Positions 1 through 6,544 of a stretch of 39,308 bases of DNA are shown here, in pieces. Both the position numbers and the translations under genes were made by a program. Position 1 is the stretch's first letter. Each line of letters begins with the position of its first letter. Source of the stretch: Saprospiraceae bacterium UBA7687 (GTDB lineage: Bacteria > Bacteroidota > Bacteroidia > Chitinophagales > Saprospiraceae); the NCBI GenBank assembly GCA_002482845.1, contig DLGT01000086.1, forward strand, positions 1-39,308, given 5' to 3'. The notes below the pieces were generated by a model, which worked only from the letters and a program-made list of their open reading frames with translations, was not told the origin of the DNA and ran no database searches.

Positions 1-323
1 CTAATTGGCTTTTTAGACAGCCTCGTCTTACGTCAAACTAAATGTGCTCCATAAAACTCACAGCATTTATTTGGTAAAGCAATCAACAATTTTACTTCAA
101 TTTTCGGCTATGTCTAATAAAACAAAGTAGGCATTTATTTTAGTTGAGAAGCACAAATCATCTCTTTTCTTATCGACCAGACACACTAAAGCATTAAAAT
201 AAGTTTTGTTTAACAAAATAATAATAAATATTAAACAAAACTTAACTTTTGGAAAACCTTTTATCGTCTTCTACGTTCGTTGCCTGTGTTGTATTTTCAA
301 CATTTAACAAAACAATTAATATT
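1..323. other. Non-coding region upstream of proteorhodopsin
   Basis: No convincing gene is seen here on either strand. The first 190 bases show nothing I can name. From about 200 to 323 the region is the leader of the proteorhodopsin gene: it holds a perfect inverted repeat (200-213 with 231-244), a direct repeat TTTAACAAAAYAAT (209-222 and 303-316), and a possible weak -7 box AACTTTTG at 244-251 (7 of 8 matches to TAnnTTTG) with no clear -33 element. There is no Shine-Dalgarno sequence before the ATG at 324, as is usual in Bacteroidota. Confidence 0.6.
200..244. repeat. Perfect 14-bp inverted repeat in the proteorhodopsin leader
   Basis: The arms TAAGTTTTGTTTAA (200-213) and TTAAACAAAACTTA (231-244) are exact reverse complements separated by 17 AT-rich bases. 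The element lies about 80 bases before the ATG and has no T-run after it on the + strand. It could be an operator for a dimeric regulator, an mRNA stabilising stem or the terminator of an upstream gene. The sequence alone does not decide between these. Confidence 0.75.
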
Positions 324-1061
324 ATGAGTATTTCACTTGCAACTTTTAATTTAGCGAGTAGCCTTGCTGCCAATGATTATGTTGGTTTTACTTTTTTTAT
401 TGGTTACATGGCAATGTTTGCCGCTTCTGTTTTCTTTTTCTTTGAGAGATCTCAAGTAGAAGGTAAATGGAAGACTTCTTTACTTATCGCGGGATTGATC
501 ACTATGATTGCGGCGGTACACTATTATTATATGAGAGATGTGTGGCTCACGACGGGCGAATCACCGACTCAGTTTAGGTACATTGACTGGATTTTGACAG
601 TTCCATTAATGTGTGTTGAGTTCTATTTAATCTTAAGAGCATTTGGAGCTCCTATTTCTTTGTTGTGGAAAATGATCGGTTATTCACTTATTATGCTAGT
701 GGCGGGCTACTTAGGAGAGACTGCTTATCGTGACAATAGCGTTGTATGGGGTATCATCTCCACTGTGGGTTATGTAGGTATATTGTATGAAGTGTGGTTG
801 GGATCTGCTAGCAAATTGGCTGGAAATTCCAATGATCCGAAACTACAGAGTGCCTTCAAAGCGCTTGCATGGTTTGTACTTGTTGGATGGGCTATTTATC
901 CGATAGGGTATATGGCTATCGAAACAGACGGATGGTTGAGTGGTGTATTAGATGTGAAGAATATGGACTTGATATACAACATCGGTGATGCTGTAAACAA
1001 GATAGGTTTTGGGTTAGTAATTTACAGCCTTGCTGTGAGTTCTTCAAAAGCTAAAGCATAA
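324..1061 (+). CDS. Proteorhodopsin, green-type light-driven proton pump
   Basis: Seven-helix retinal protein of 245 residues that pumps protons out of the cell in light. The helix C motif RYIDWILTVPLMCVEF gives the proton acceptor Asp88, Thr92 and the proton donor Glu99, the DTE set of proton-pumping proteorhodopsins. His66 matches the His that pairs with the acceptor Asp. Lys226 in DAVNKIGFG is the retinal Schiff-base lysine. Position 96, the colour-tuning site (105 in the reference green proteorhodopsin), is Met, as in many green-absorbing marine Bacteroidota proteins. The reading frame is open from a TTG at 249, but the ATG at 324 gives the normal family N-terminus, and the longer start would run back into the leader. 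The blh gene for retinal synthesis follows directly. Identification is secure; in-vivo pumping and colour are inferred from residues. Confidence 0.97.
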   Translation: MSISLATFNLASSLAANDYVGFTFFIGYMAMFAASVFFFFERSQVEGKWKTSLLIAGLITMIAAVHYYYMRDVWLTTGESPTQFRYIDWILTVPLMCVEFYLILRAFGAPISLLWKMIGYSLIMLVAGYLGETAYRDNSVVWGIISTVGYVGILYEVWLGSASKLAGNSNDPKLQSAFKALAWFVLVGWAIYPIGYMAIETDGWLSGVLDVKNMDLIYNIGDAVNKIGFGLVIYSLAVSSSKAKA

Positions 1062-1086
1062 TTTTATTCAAGCCACTAAAAAAACA

Positions 1087-1127
1087 AAAGGATCGGTAGT
1101 AATTGCAAAATTTATTGCCGGTCCTTT
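1087..1127 (+). terminator. Hairpin between proteorhodopsin and blh
   Basis: AAAGGATCGG (1087-1096) pairs with CCGGTCCTTT (1118-1127) over 10 bp including one G-U pair, with a 21-base loop. It starts 26 bases after the proteorhodopsin stop codon and ends 17 bases before the blh start. The T-run is weak (TTTAATTAAAA), so partial termination or 3' end protection of the proteorhodopsin mRNA is more likely than complete termination. That would let the abundant opsin be expressed above the enzyme. Confidence 0.55.
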
Positions 1128-1144
1128 AATTAAAACCAATTATT

Positions 1145-2062
1145 ATGTCTGCTAAAATAAGCTTAAGACTTACGGCTTTGGTAGTTTTTACCACATTGGT
1201 TTTTACATTATTAGGTTGGTTATTGACTGAATTTTTAAGATTTATTCAATATCCACTATTGGGGATTTTGTTAGTCACAATAGGTTTACCACATGGTGCT
1301 ACTGACTATTTATTATTTAGAAGAATGCACAGATCTAAACTTACAAAGAAACAAATATTCAGGTTTTTTGCCATTTATGTCACTGCTGTCCTTGGGTTTC
1401 TTTTATTGTGGATAATCTTTCCGCTGTATTCATTCATCATTTTTATTGTTATATCTGCATATCATTTCGGACAGTCAAACTGGGAAAATATCATCATACC
1501 TAAAAGATATTCTATTTTAATCAACTTCTTTTGGGGAGTTTTTGCAATTGGTGGATCGGTATTATGGCATTGGGATGAAAGTAAGATGATCATAGGTCAG
1601 GTCATTGGGTTTATACCAGATCTATCATTGACTGTTATGGCTAATATTCAGTTAAGTTTAGTAATTATTAATGTCTTGATTATATTATTTCTAAAATACC
1701 ATCAAAAACTAAATACTTTGGCGTTATTGGTCGAAATTTCCAAGATTATCATATTGTCCTTATTGTTTTATTTTACTCCAATGTTGGTTGGATTTGCTTT
1801 ATATTTTGCCTTATGGCATTCATTGAGTTCATTAAAAAGTCAGTTGTCTTATTACAAAAAACTATGGCCAAGTTTTACAATAGGAGATTATTATCGTCAG
1901 GCTGCACCTTACACTATTCTTGCTGTTTTTGGATTTATTATGATGGTAATAGGTCACACATATATACTTCCAAACGTCTCTATGATTAGTACTTTTTTAG
2001 TTTTTATTGCATGTGTGACATTGCCCCATATATTTGTAGTAGATGAGAGTTATCAACAATAA
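1145..2062 (+). CDS. blh: Brp/Blh-family beta-carotene 15,15'-dioxygenase
   Basis: Integral-membrane iron enzyme that cleaves beta-carotene into two molecules of retinal, the chromophore of the proteorhodopsin encoded just upstream. The 305-residue product is strongly hydrophobic with many predicted membrane helices. It carries the family's spaced histidines: His50 in GLPHGATDY, His107 in SAYHFGQSNW, His225 in ALWHSLSSL and His294 in TLPHIFVVDE, which fit a membrane-embedded iron site. The ATG at 1145 follows an AT-rich leader without a Shine-Dalgarno sequence. The proteorhodopsin-blh pair is a common cassette in marine bacteria. No carotenoid synthesis genes (crtE, crtB, crtI, crtY) lie in this window, so they must be elsewhere if the cassette works. 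Confidence 0.93.
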   Translation: MSAKISLRLTALVVFTTLVFTLLGWLLTEFLRFIQYPLLGILLVTIGLPHGATDYLLFRRMHRSKLTKKQIFRFFAIYVTAVLGFLLLWIIFPLYSFIIFIVISAYHFGQSNWENIIIPKRYSILINFFWGVFAIGGSVLWHWDESKMIIGQVIGFIPDLSLTVMANIQLSLVIINVLIILFLKYHQKLNTLALLVEISKIIILSLLFYFTPMLVGFALYFALWHSLSSLKSQLSYYKKLWPSFTIGDYYRQAAPYTILAVFGFIMMVIGHTYILPNVSMISTFLVFIACVTLPHIFVVDESYQQ

Positions 2063-2101
2063 ATATTCTTGTATATTTCAAATTATAATCTTCGAAATAG
2101 A

Positions 2102-2587
2102 TTAACTTCTCCTTATCTTTTGCTCTAAAGCTGTGGTAGAATACCCTTCTACAAAACGAAGTGATCTCACTTGACCGCCATGACTTAATACAAAATCACT
2201 TCCTACTATTTGCTCGGGTTTCCAGTCTCCACCTTTTACCAAAATGGAAGGTTTTATAGCTTTTATAAGATCTATAGGTGTTTCATCATCAAATACAATG
2301 ACCATGTCAACACTTGCTAATGCCGCCAAGATATGTGACCTATTATATTGATCTTTGATAGGTCTGTTGGGACCTTTCAGTTGGCTTACGGATGAGTCAC
2401 TATTGACACCAACGACTAAGATATCTCCTAATGATCTAGCTTCTTCTAGATATAATACATGACCAATGTGTAGAAGATCAAAACATCCATTAGTAAACAC
2501 TATTTTTTTACCCTGCTGATGCCATTCTTCTATCAAAGGAAGTCCTTCATAAATATTCTTGCAAACTTTCGAAGCTATCGTTTTCAT
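2102..2587 (-). CDS. rfaE2: D-glycero-beta-D-manno-heptose 1-phosphate adenylyltransferase
   Basis: Nucleotidyltransferase of 161 residues that joins AMP to heptose 1-phosphate to make ADP-heptose for the lipopolysaccharide core. It corresponds to the C-terminal domain of the bifunctional HldE; the kinase domain is absent, so it must be a separate gene elsewhere. The FTNGCFDLLHIGH motif holds the HxGH nucleotide-binding signature (His40, His43), followed by LVVGVNSDSSV, LKGPNRPI and the late GYSTTALEQKI motif. The ATG overlaps the stop codon of the upstream membrane-protein gene as ATGA (2584-2587), indicating translational coupling. The adjacent panD and YbhN-like genes form a cluster that I recall as frequent in Bacteroidota. 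Confidence 0.9.
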   Translation of the reverse strand: MKTIASKVCKNIYEGLPLIEEWHQQGKKIVFTNGCFDLLHIGHVLYLEEARSLGDILVVGVNSDSSVSQLKGPNRPIKDQYNRSHILAALASVDMVIVFDDETPIDLIKAIKPSILVKGGDWKPEQIVGSDFVLSHGGQVRSLRFVEGYSTTALEQKIRRS

Positions 2588-3657
2588 TCTTCTTTATTTA
2601 TGATAGGTAAGATGATCAATGAAAGAATACCAAAAATGATATTGATAAATATCTGAATAGAAAAAAATACAATGTTTGCAAATGAAAAGGCATCAGAACC
2701 ATTGACACCATACATAGCAAGTGCCTCACCTACTAAATAATGGTAGCTACCCATGCCTCCCGGAGTAGGAATTAATATACCCAAACTCCCGAAAACAAAG
2801 ACTACTAACCCTTCTGTTGGTCCTAAATGTGATGTCGGGAAAAATGAATAAAAAGCTAAATAGCTCATGAAATAATACAAGACCCAAATGGAGACTGTAT
2901 AAAAAATAAAAAGTGGTACACTAGATACATCTTTTACACTTTGTACTCCATCAGAGAAGCCTGCAATCAAACCATATATCTTTTTTCCGATGACGGAAGA
3001 TTTTAACCTTTCTCTTTTGGCAAATGCAAAATAAACAATTGCTAATAATCCCAATAAGATAGCGGCTACTAAAATAGGACTACGCATGATACCTTCTAAC
3101 TTTGCACCAAGATTGATATTCTGATCTAGATAAGCTAAAAAATCGCTACCACCCACTAGCATTGCAAGTCCAATAACTATAGCCAACATTAAGACATCAA
3201 ATATTCGATCTGTAAATATGGTACCAAGTGCTTTTTCGACAGGGATATCTTCATATTTGGAAATCAATCCTGCTCTAATGACTTCGCCTGATCTCGGCAC
3301 ACCTAAATTTGCAAGGTAATTGATCATTATGGTACCAAATAGATTGATAAACTTAGGTTTGTAGCCAAGTGCCACAAACATCATTTTCCATCGTAATGCT
3401 CTGATTACATTGGTCATCATAAATAAAATCATTGTAATAATGACCCAAAAATAATTGGCATTGCTAATGTCATCTATAATTTTGGATATCAGGCTACATT
3501 CAGAGACTGGCGTTCCTTTAGTAAAACAATCTGCTTGAAAAGCAATATTTTGACGCTGATATACTAGGTAAAGCATAACGATACCTACCCCAAAAAATAT
3601 ACTTACTTTGGCAAACGTGCCAAGATGCTTTTTCATTCGATCCAATTGAATAACCAA
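2584..3657 (-). CDS. YbhN/UPF0104-type flippase-like membrane protein
   Basis: Multi-pass inner-membrane protein of 357 residues in the family named after the membrane domain of lysylphosphatidylglycerol synthase (MprF). The hallmark segment PTPGGMGSYHYLVGEAL lies near the C-terminus, and a second conserved patch, NYLANLGVPRSGEVIRAG, lies in the first third. There are about seven or eight hydrophobic helices. It lacks the aminoacyl-transferase domain of MprF, so lipid lysinylation is not expected; a role in lipid movement or envelope maintenance is the usual guess. Its stop overlaps the rfaE2 start, and panD lies 63 bases upstream, so the three genes probably form one transcript. The substrate is unknown. 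Confidence 0.85.
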   Translation of the reverse strand: MVIQLDRMKKHLGTFAKVSIFFGVGIVMLYLVYQRQNIAFQADCFTKGTPVSECSLISKIIDDISNANYFWVIITMILFMMTNVIRALRWKMMFVALGYKPKFINLFGTIMINYLANLGVPRSGEVIRAGLISKYEDIPVEKALGTIFTDRIFDVLMLAIVIGLAMLVGGSDFLAYLDQNINLGAKLEGIMRSPILVAAILLGLLAIVYFAFAKRERLKSSVIGKKIYGLIAGFSDGVQSVKDVSSVPLFIFYTVSIWVLYYFMSYLAFYSFFPTSHLGPTEGLVVFVFGSLGILIPTPGGMGSYHYLVGEALAMYGVNGSDAFSFANIVFFSIQIFINIIFGILSLIILPIINKEE

Positions 3658-3720
3658 AAACTAATCAAAATTCAATATTTTGACCTAATAACTCTTTGTA
3701 ATGAATAAAGATAGAATTGA

Positions 3721-4068
3721 CTAGACTAGTCTGTTGTTTTCATCAGGGAAGACAGCCTTTGCCTTATAAGTTTTTGCTTCTTCTGGAGTCATCATGGCAT
3801 AACAAATGATAATCACGATATCGCCTACTTCAGCTCTTCTGGCTGCAGCTCCATTCAGACATATCATACCTGAACCACGTTCGCCTTTGATGACGTATGT
3901 TTCAAATCTTTCACCATTATTATTATTTACAATCTGAACTTTTTCTCCCTCGAAGAGATCTGCGGCATCCATAAGATCTTCATCAATCGTGATAGATCCG
4001 ACATAGTTAAGATTTGCTTGAGTGACCTTTACTCGGTGTATTTTGGACTTGTGAATGTGTAAAAACAT
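3721..4068 (-). CDS. panD: Aspartate 1-decarboxylase precursor
   Basis: Pyruvoyl enzyme that decarboxylates L-aspartate to beta-alanine for pantothenate and coenzyme A synthesis. The 115-residue product has the self-cleavage site Gly24-Ser25 in NYVGSITID, where Ser25 becomes the pyruvoyl group. It also has Lys9 and His11 at the N-terminus (SKIHR), Tyr22, and the conserved GERGSGMICLNGAAARR stretch. The length is slightly short of the usual 116-126 residues but complete. It probably shares a transcript with the downstream YbhN-like and rfaE2 genes. HutI lies upstream on the same strand with a 76-base gap. Confidence 0.96.
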   Translation of the reverse strand: MFLHIHKSKIHRVKVTQANLNYVGSITIDEDLMDAADLFEGEKVQIVNNNNGERFETYVIKGERGSGMICLNGAAARRAEVGDIVIIICYAMMTPEEAKTYKAKAVFPDENNRLV

Positions 4069-4144
4069 TGCTGTAAATGATTTTTTTAATGGAAATAAAG
4101 TGCAAATATCATAAAAATAGTCGGATGTAACTATAATCTTATAC

Positions 4145-5380
4145 TTAAATCAACTTGCCCCTTAATAACACCTTATCTATATGATTGGTTCCAAATGAAT
4201 AGACCATGTAATCAAGCGATGGGATGGCATGGGTCAAAATAAGATTTGCGACCTTTCCTTTTGCAATAGATCCATGTGTATCTCCGAGCTCAAGTGCACA
4301 AGCACCGTTTATGGTTACACCATTAAAAGCTTCATTAGGAAGGATTCGCATATTATTGCAAGCAAAAGCCATAAGTAAAGGTATGTTGCCAGATGGACTG
4401 GAGCCTGGATTGTAATCTGTAGCTATGGCTATTCCGAGACCTTCATCTATCATTTTTCGTGCAGGTGCGTAATGAATATTCAGAAAAAACGAACAAGAAG
4501 GCAATACTGTAGGAATAGTGTTTGAATTTTTTAGCGCTTGTATCTCTTCATCACCTATAGCTTCGAGATGATCTACAGAAATGGCATTATTGGCAATACC
4601 TACTTGTACGCCACCAGAAATGGCTAGTTCATTAGCATGGATTTTGGCTTTCAAACCATAAGATGCTGCAGCTTTCAGTATTCTGTCTGTTTCTTCTACC
4701 GTATAAAATCCCTTATCACAAAACACATCACAGTAATCTGCTAGTCCTTCATGTGCTACACGTGGCAGCATTTCATTGATGATAATGTCAATATAAACCT
4801 TTCTGTTTTCCTTATAAATCATGGGAATAGCATGTGCACCTAGAAAGCTTGCTTTGATCTCAATAGGACTATTTTCTTTCAGTTTTCTAATGACTCTAAG
4901 CATTTTTAGTTCACTTTCTGTAGTGAGTCCATATCCACTTTTGATTTCAATAGCACCTGTACCCATTGCAATGACTTCATCAAGTCTAGCTTTCGCAGAT
5001 AGGTACAAATCTTCTTCGGATGTTACTTGCAGTTTATTGGCAGAATTTAAAATGCCACCACCTTTTTTGGCTATTTCTTCGTAAGATACACCTCGGAGTC
5101 TATCCACATATTCACCTTCTCTTCCTGCAGCATAAACGATATGAGTATGACTGTCGCACCACGAAGGTAAAACTAGTCTATCGGTAGCATCAATGACAAC
5201 CTTTGCCCTGTCAGGTGCATCAGACATAGGTCCAAAATCAGCAATCACATTATTTTCTATCAAAATAAATCCATGCTCCAAAGTAGAAACTTGGTTCATT
5301 TCTTGTCCTTTTTTGAAATTGTGGTCTTGCGTTTGAATTCCTACAATGGACTTAATATTTGTGATAAGTGTGGACGACAT
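4145..5380 (-). CDS. hutI: Imidazolonepropionase
   Basis: Metal-dependent hydrolase of the amidohydrolase superfamily that opens 4-imidazolone-5-propionate to N-formimino-L-glutamate, the third step of histidine breakdown. The 411-residue length is normal. The metal-binding HTH pair (His78, His80) is in CDSHTHIVYAAGREGEY, with further ligands in AKIHANELA, VDHLEA and ATDYNPGSSPSGNIP. None of hutH, hutU or hutG is adjacent, so the pathway genes are dispersed, as is common in Bacteroidota. A good -33 element and a partial -7 box lie 29-60 bases upstream (5409-5440). Confidence 0.95.
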   Translation of the reverse strand: MSSTLITNIKSIVGIQTQDHNFKKGQEMNQVSTLEHGFILIENNVIADFGPMSDAPDRAKVVIDATDRLVLPSWCDSHTHIVYAAGREGEYVDRLRGVSYEEIAKKGGGILNSANKLQVTSEEDLYLSAKARLDEVIAMGTGAIEIKSGYGLTTESELKMLRVIRKLKENSPIEIKASFLGAHAIPMIYKENRKVYIDIIINEMLPRVAHEGLADYCDVFCDKGFYTVEETDRILKAAASYGLKAKIHANELAISGGVQVGIANNAISVDHLEAIGDEEIQALKNSNTIPTVLPSCSFFLNIHYAPARKMIDEGLGIAIATDYNPGSSPSGNIPLLMAFACNNMRILPNEAFNGVTINGACALELGDTHGSIAKGKVANLILTHAIPSLDYMVYSFGTNHIDKVLLRGKLI

Positions 5381-5408
5381 CTATGTTTTTTTGATAAGAA
5401 ATAAATAA

Positions 5409-5440
5409 CAAAGTTCATTAAAATAGTTTTAATTACCAAA
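5409..5440 (-). promoter_or_regulatory. Probable hutI promoter
   Basis: Read on the minus strand, TTTG (5437-5440) is followed after exactly 20 bases by GAACTTTG (5409-5416). This is the Bacteroidota -33/-7 arrangement with one mismatch to TAnnTTTG. Transcription would begin about 20-25 bases before the hutI ATG. Confidence 0.45.
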
Positions 5441-5469
5441 TTAGATGCATCTCCGGAAATTTTAATTTC

Positions 5470-5560
5470 GCCACAAAGGCTGAAAGACACAAAGCATAAG
5501 TTATTTCAAACAGTTAATAATCAATTATTTTATACCTTAGGGACTTTGAGTCTTAGTGGC
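5470..5560. repeat. Imperfect palindromic intergenic repeat (GCCACAAAG type)
   Basis: Left arm GCCACAAAGGCTGAAAGACAC (5470-5490) and right arm GGGACTTTGAGTCTTAGTGGC (5540-5560) are reverse complements at 16 of 21 positions, with about 49 bases between them. A T7 run follows at 5562-5568. The arms resemble the GCCACAAAGACACAAAG sequences that I recall as dispersed in Bacteroidota intergenic regions. The copy looks degenerate. It may act as a terminator or be a remnant of a mobile palindromic element. Confidence 0.55.
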
Positions 5561-5619
5561 ATTTTTTTATTTTAGCTTTTCGGAGTGGACTCAAATTTGA
5601 ATTTTAAATAACTGCAAAA

Positions 5620-5712
5620 ATGCTTTCAAGAACTTTGGGAAAGACAATATTTAAACCAATTATTGTAAAAATATTTAAATTGCTTACCACCATTATCCCT
5701 AAGAATATTTAG
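5620..5712 (+). CDS. Possible small cationic hydrophobic peptide (30 residues)
   Basis: An ATG-to-TAG frame of 30 codons starts MLSRTLGKTIFKP and ends LLTTIIPKNI. It contains one Arg and five Lys spread through Ile/Leu/Phe-rich sequence and no acidic residue, giving a net charge of about +6 with an amphipathic pattern. Such composition is typical of small membrane-active peptides, including type I toxins and antimicrobial peptides, but AT-rich non-coding DNA also yields Ile/Lys-rich frames by chance. I do not recognise a family. It ends 21 bases before the esterase gene on the same strand, and a direct-repeat copy (5643-5662) lies inside it. Confidence 0.25.
   Translation: MLSRTLGKTIFKPIIVKIFKLLTTIIPKNI
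5643..5662 (+). repeat. 20-base direct repeat, copy 1
   Basis: GACAATATTTAAACCAATTA matches the copy at 6525-6544 at 19 of 20 positions. The two copies bracket the esterase gene at 5734-6507. This copy lies inside the possible small peptide frame. Confidence 0.6.
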
Positions 5713-5733
5713 CTTTGGCAAAAATATTGAATA

Positions 5734-6507
5734 ATGAACCGAATCATTTTGTTATTTATATTAGGTTTTATAGGGTTTTATGGTTGTAATACGGTAAAAA
5801 AAGGTGTTACTATTCCATTAAACTTTACGACAGCTAGTAAGGATACTATACCATATAATATTTTCTATCCAACTTGTTATGGCAAAAAAGGTGAAAAAGT
5901 ACCTTTATTCTTATGGTTGCACGGTGCAGGCGAAAGGGGAAATGACAATAAAGCTCAACTAAAGAATGTCGTGCCTTATTTGATTTCTCCTGATGTACAA
6001 GCGAAGTTTCCTGCTGTCATCGTTGTGCCGCAATGCCCGAAAGAAGGATATTGGGCGCCTGTCAAAAGATTTGAATGGAGTATTATCAATGGTGGGTCAG
6101 TGACGCCACCGATGAATGGTGTGATACAATTGCTTGATAAGTTGATGCTCGACCAGAATATTGATACAGAAAGAGTATATGTAGGCGGTTTGTCAATGGG
6201 TGGATTTGGTACCTTAGATTTACTGAGTAGGAGACCAGAAATCATAGCTGCTGCTGTACCTATTTGTGGTGGATCAGACTTCGAGAAGGTTAAAAATTAT
6301 AAAGATGTGCCACTTTGGATCTTCCACGGTGCTAAGGACGATGTGGTAAAACCTGAGCTTTCCAGAGACTTGGTCGCAAAACTGAAGGAATTGGGCAAAA
6401 ATCCAAGATATACAGAGTATCCCGAAGGAAATCATGGAATTTGGGAAGCCGCTATTAGAGAGCCTGAGTTGTTGCCGTGGTTGTTTAGTCAGCGAAAGGG
6501 TAAGTGA
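5734..6507 (+). CDS. Lipoprotein alpha/beta-hydrolase (esterase-like)
   Basis: Predicted exported lipoprotein of 257 residues. A short signal ends in the lipobox FYGC with Cys18. The alpha/beta-hydrolase fold is shown by LWLHGAGERG (oxyanion loop, residues 61-69), the nucleophile Ser154 in GGLSMGGFG, an acid in HGAKDDVV (Asp202 or Asp203), and His234 in EGNHGIW. This is the layout of small esterases and of carbohydrate-esterase or dienelactone-hydrolase-like enzymes that act on esters in the periplasm or at the surface. The substrate cannot be read from the sequence. The gene stands alone between convergent paaZ and divergent hutI and is bracketed by the 20-base direct repeat, which may hint at acquisition as a unit. 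Confidence 0.85.
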   Translation: MNRIILLFILGFIGFYGCNTVKKGVTIPLNFTTASKDTIPYNIFYPTCYGKKGEKVPLFLWLHGAGERGNDNKAQLKNVVPYLISPDVQAKFPAVIVVPQCPKEGYWAPVKRFEWSIINGGSVTPPMNGVIQLLDKLMLDQNIDTERVYVGGLSMGGFGTLDLLSRRPEIIAAAVPICGGSDFEKVKNYKDVPLWIFHGAKDDVVKPELSRDLVAKLKELGKNPRYTEYPEGNHGIWEAAIREPELLPWLFSQRKGK

Positions 6508-6524
6508 AAGTTCAATATTTAAAT

Positions 6525-6544
6525 GACAATACTTAAACCAATTA
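6525..6544 (+). repeat. 20-base direct repeat, copy 2
   Basis: GACAATACTTAAACCAATTA differs from copy 1 (5643-5662) only at position 8 (C for T). It spans the 3' intergenic bases after the esterase and the stop codon of paaZ on the other strand (6542-6544). A related CAATATTTAAA also lies just upstream at 6513-6523. Confidence 0.6.

Larger units (their letters stand above)
5381..5733. other. 353-base intergenic region between hutI and an esterase gene
   Basis: The region holds the probable hutI promoter (5409-5440), an imperfect palindromic repeat with GCCACAAAG-type arms (5470-5560), a possible 30-codon ORF (5620-5712), and one copy of a 20-base direct repeat (5643-5662). The rest is AT-rich sequence with nothing I can name. 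Confidence 0.6.

Noticed and set aside
249..323. Upstream TTG start extending proteorhodopsin by 25 residues
   Set aside because: The ATG at 324 yields the standard family N-terminus, and the extension lies in the structured leader and next to a possible -7 box.
5643..6544. Insertion sequence bounded by direct repeats
   Set aside because: No transposase or terminal inverted repeats are present between the repeats.
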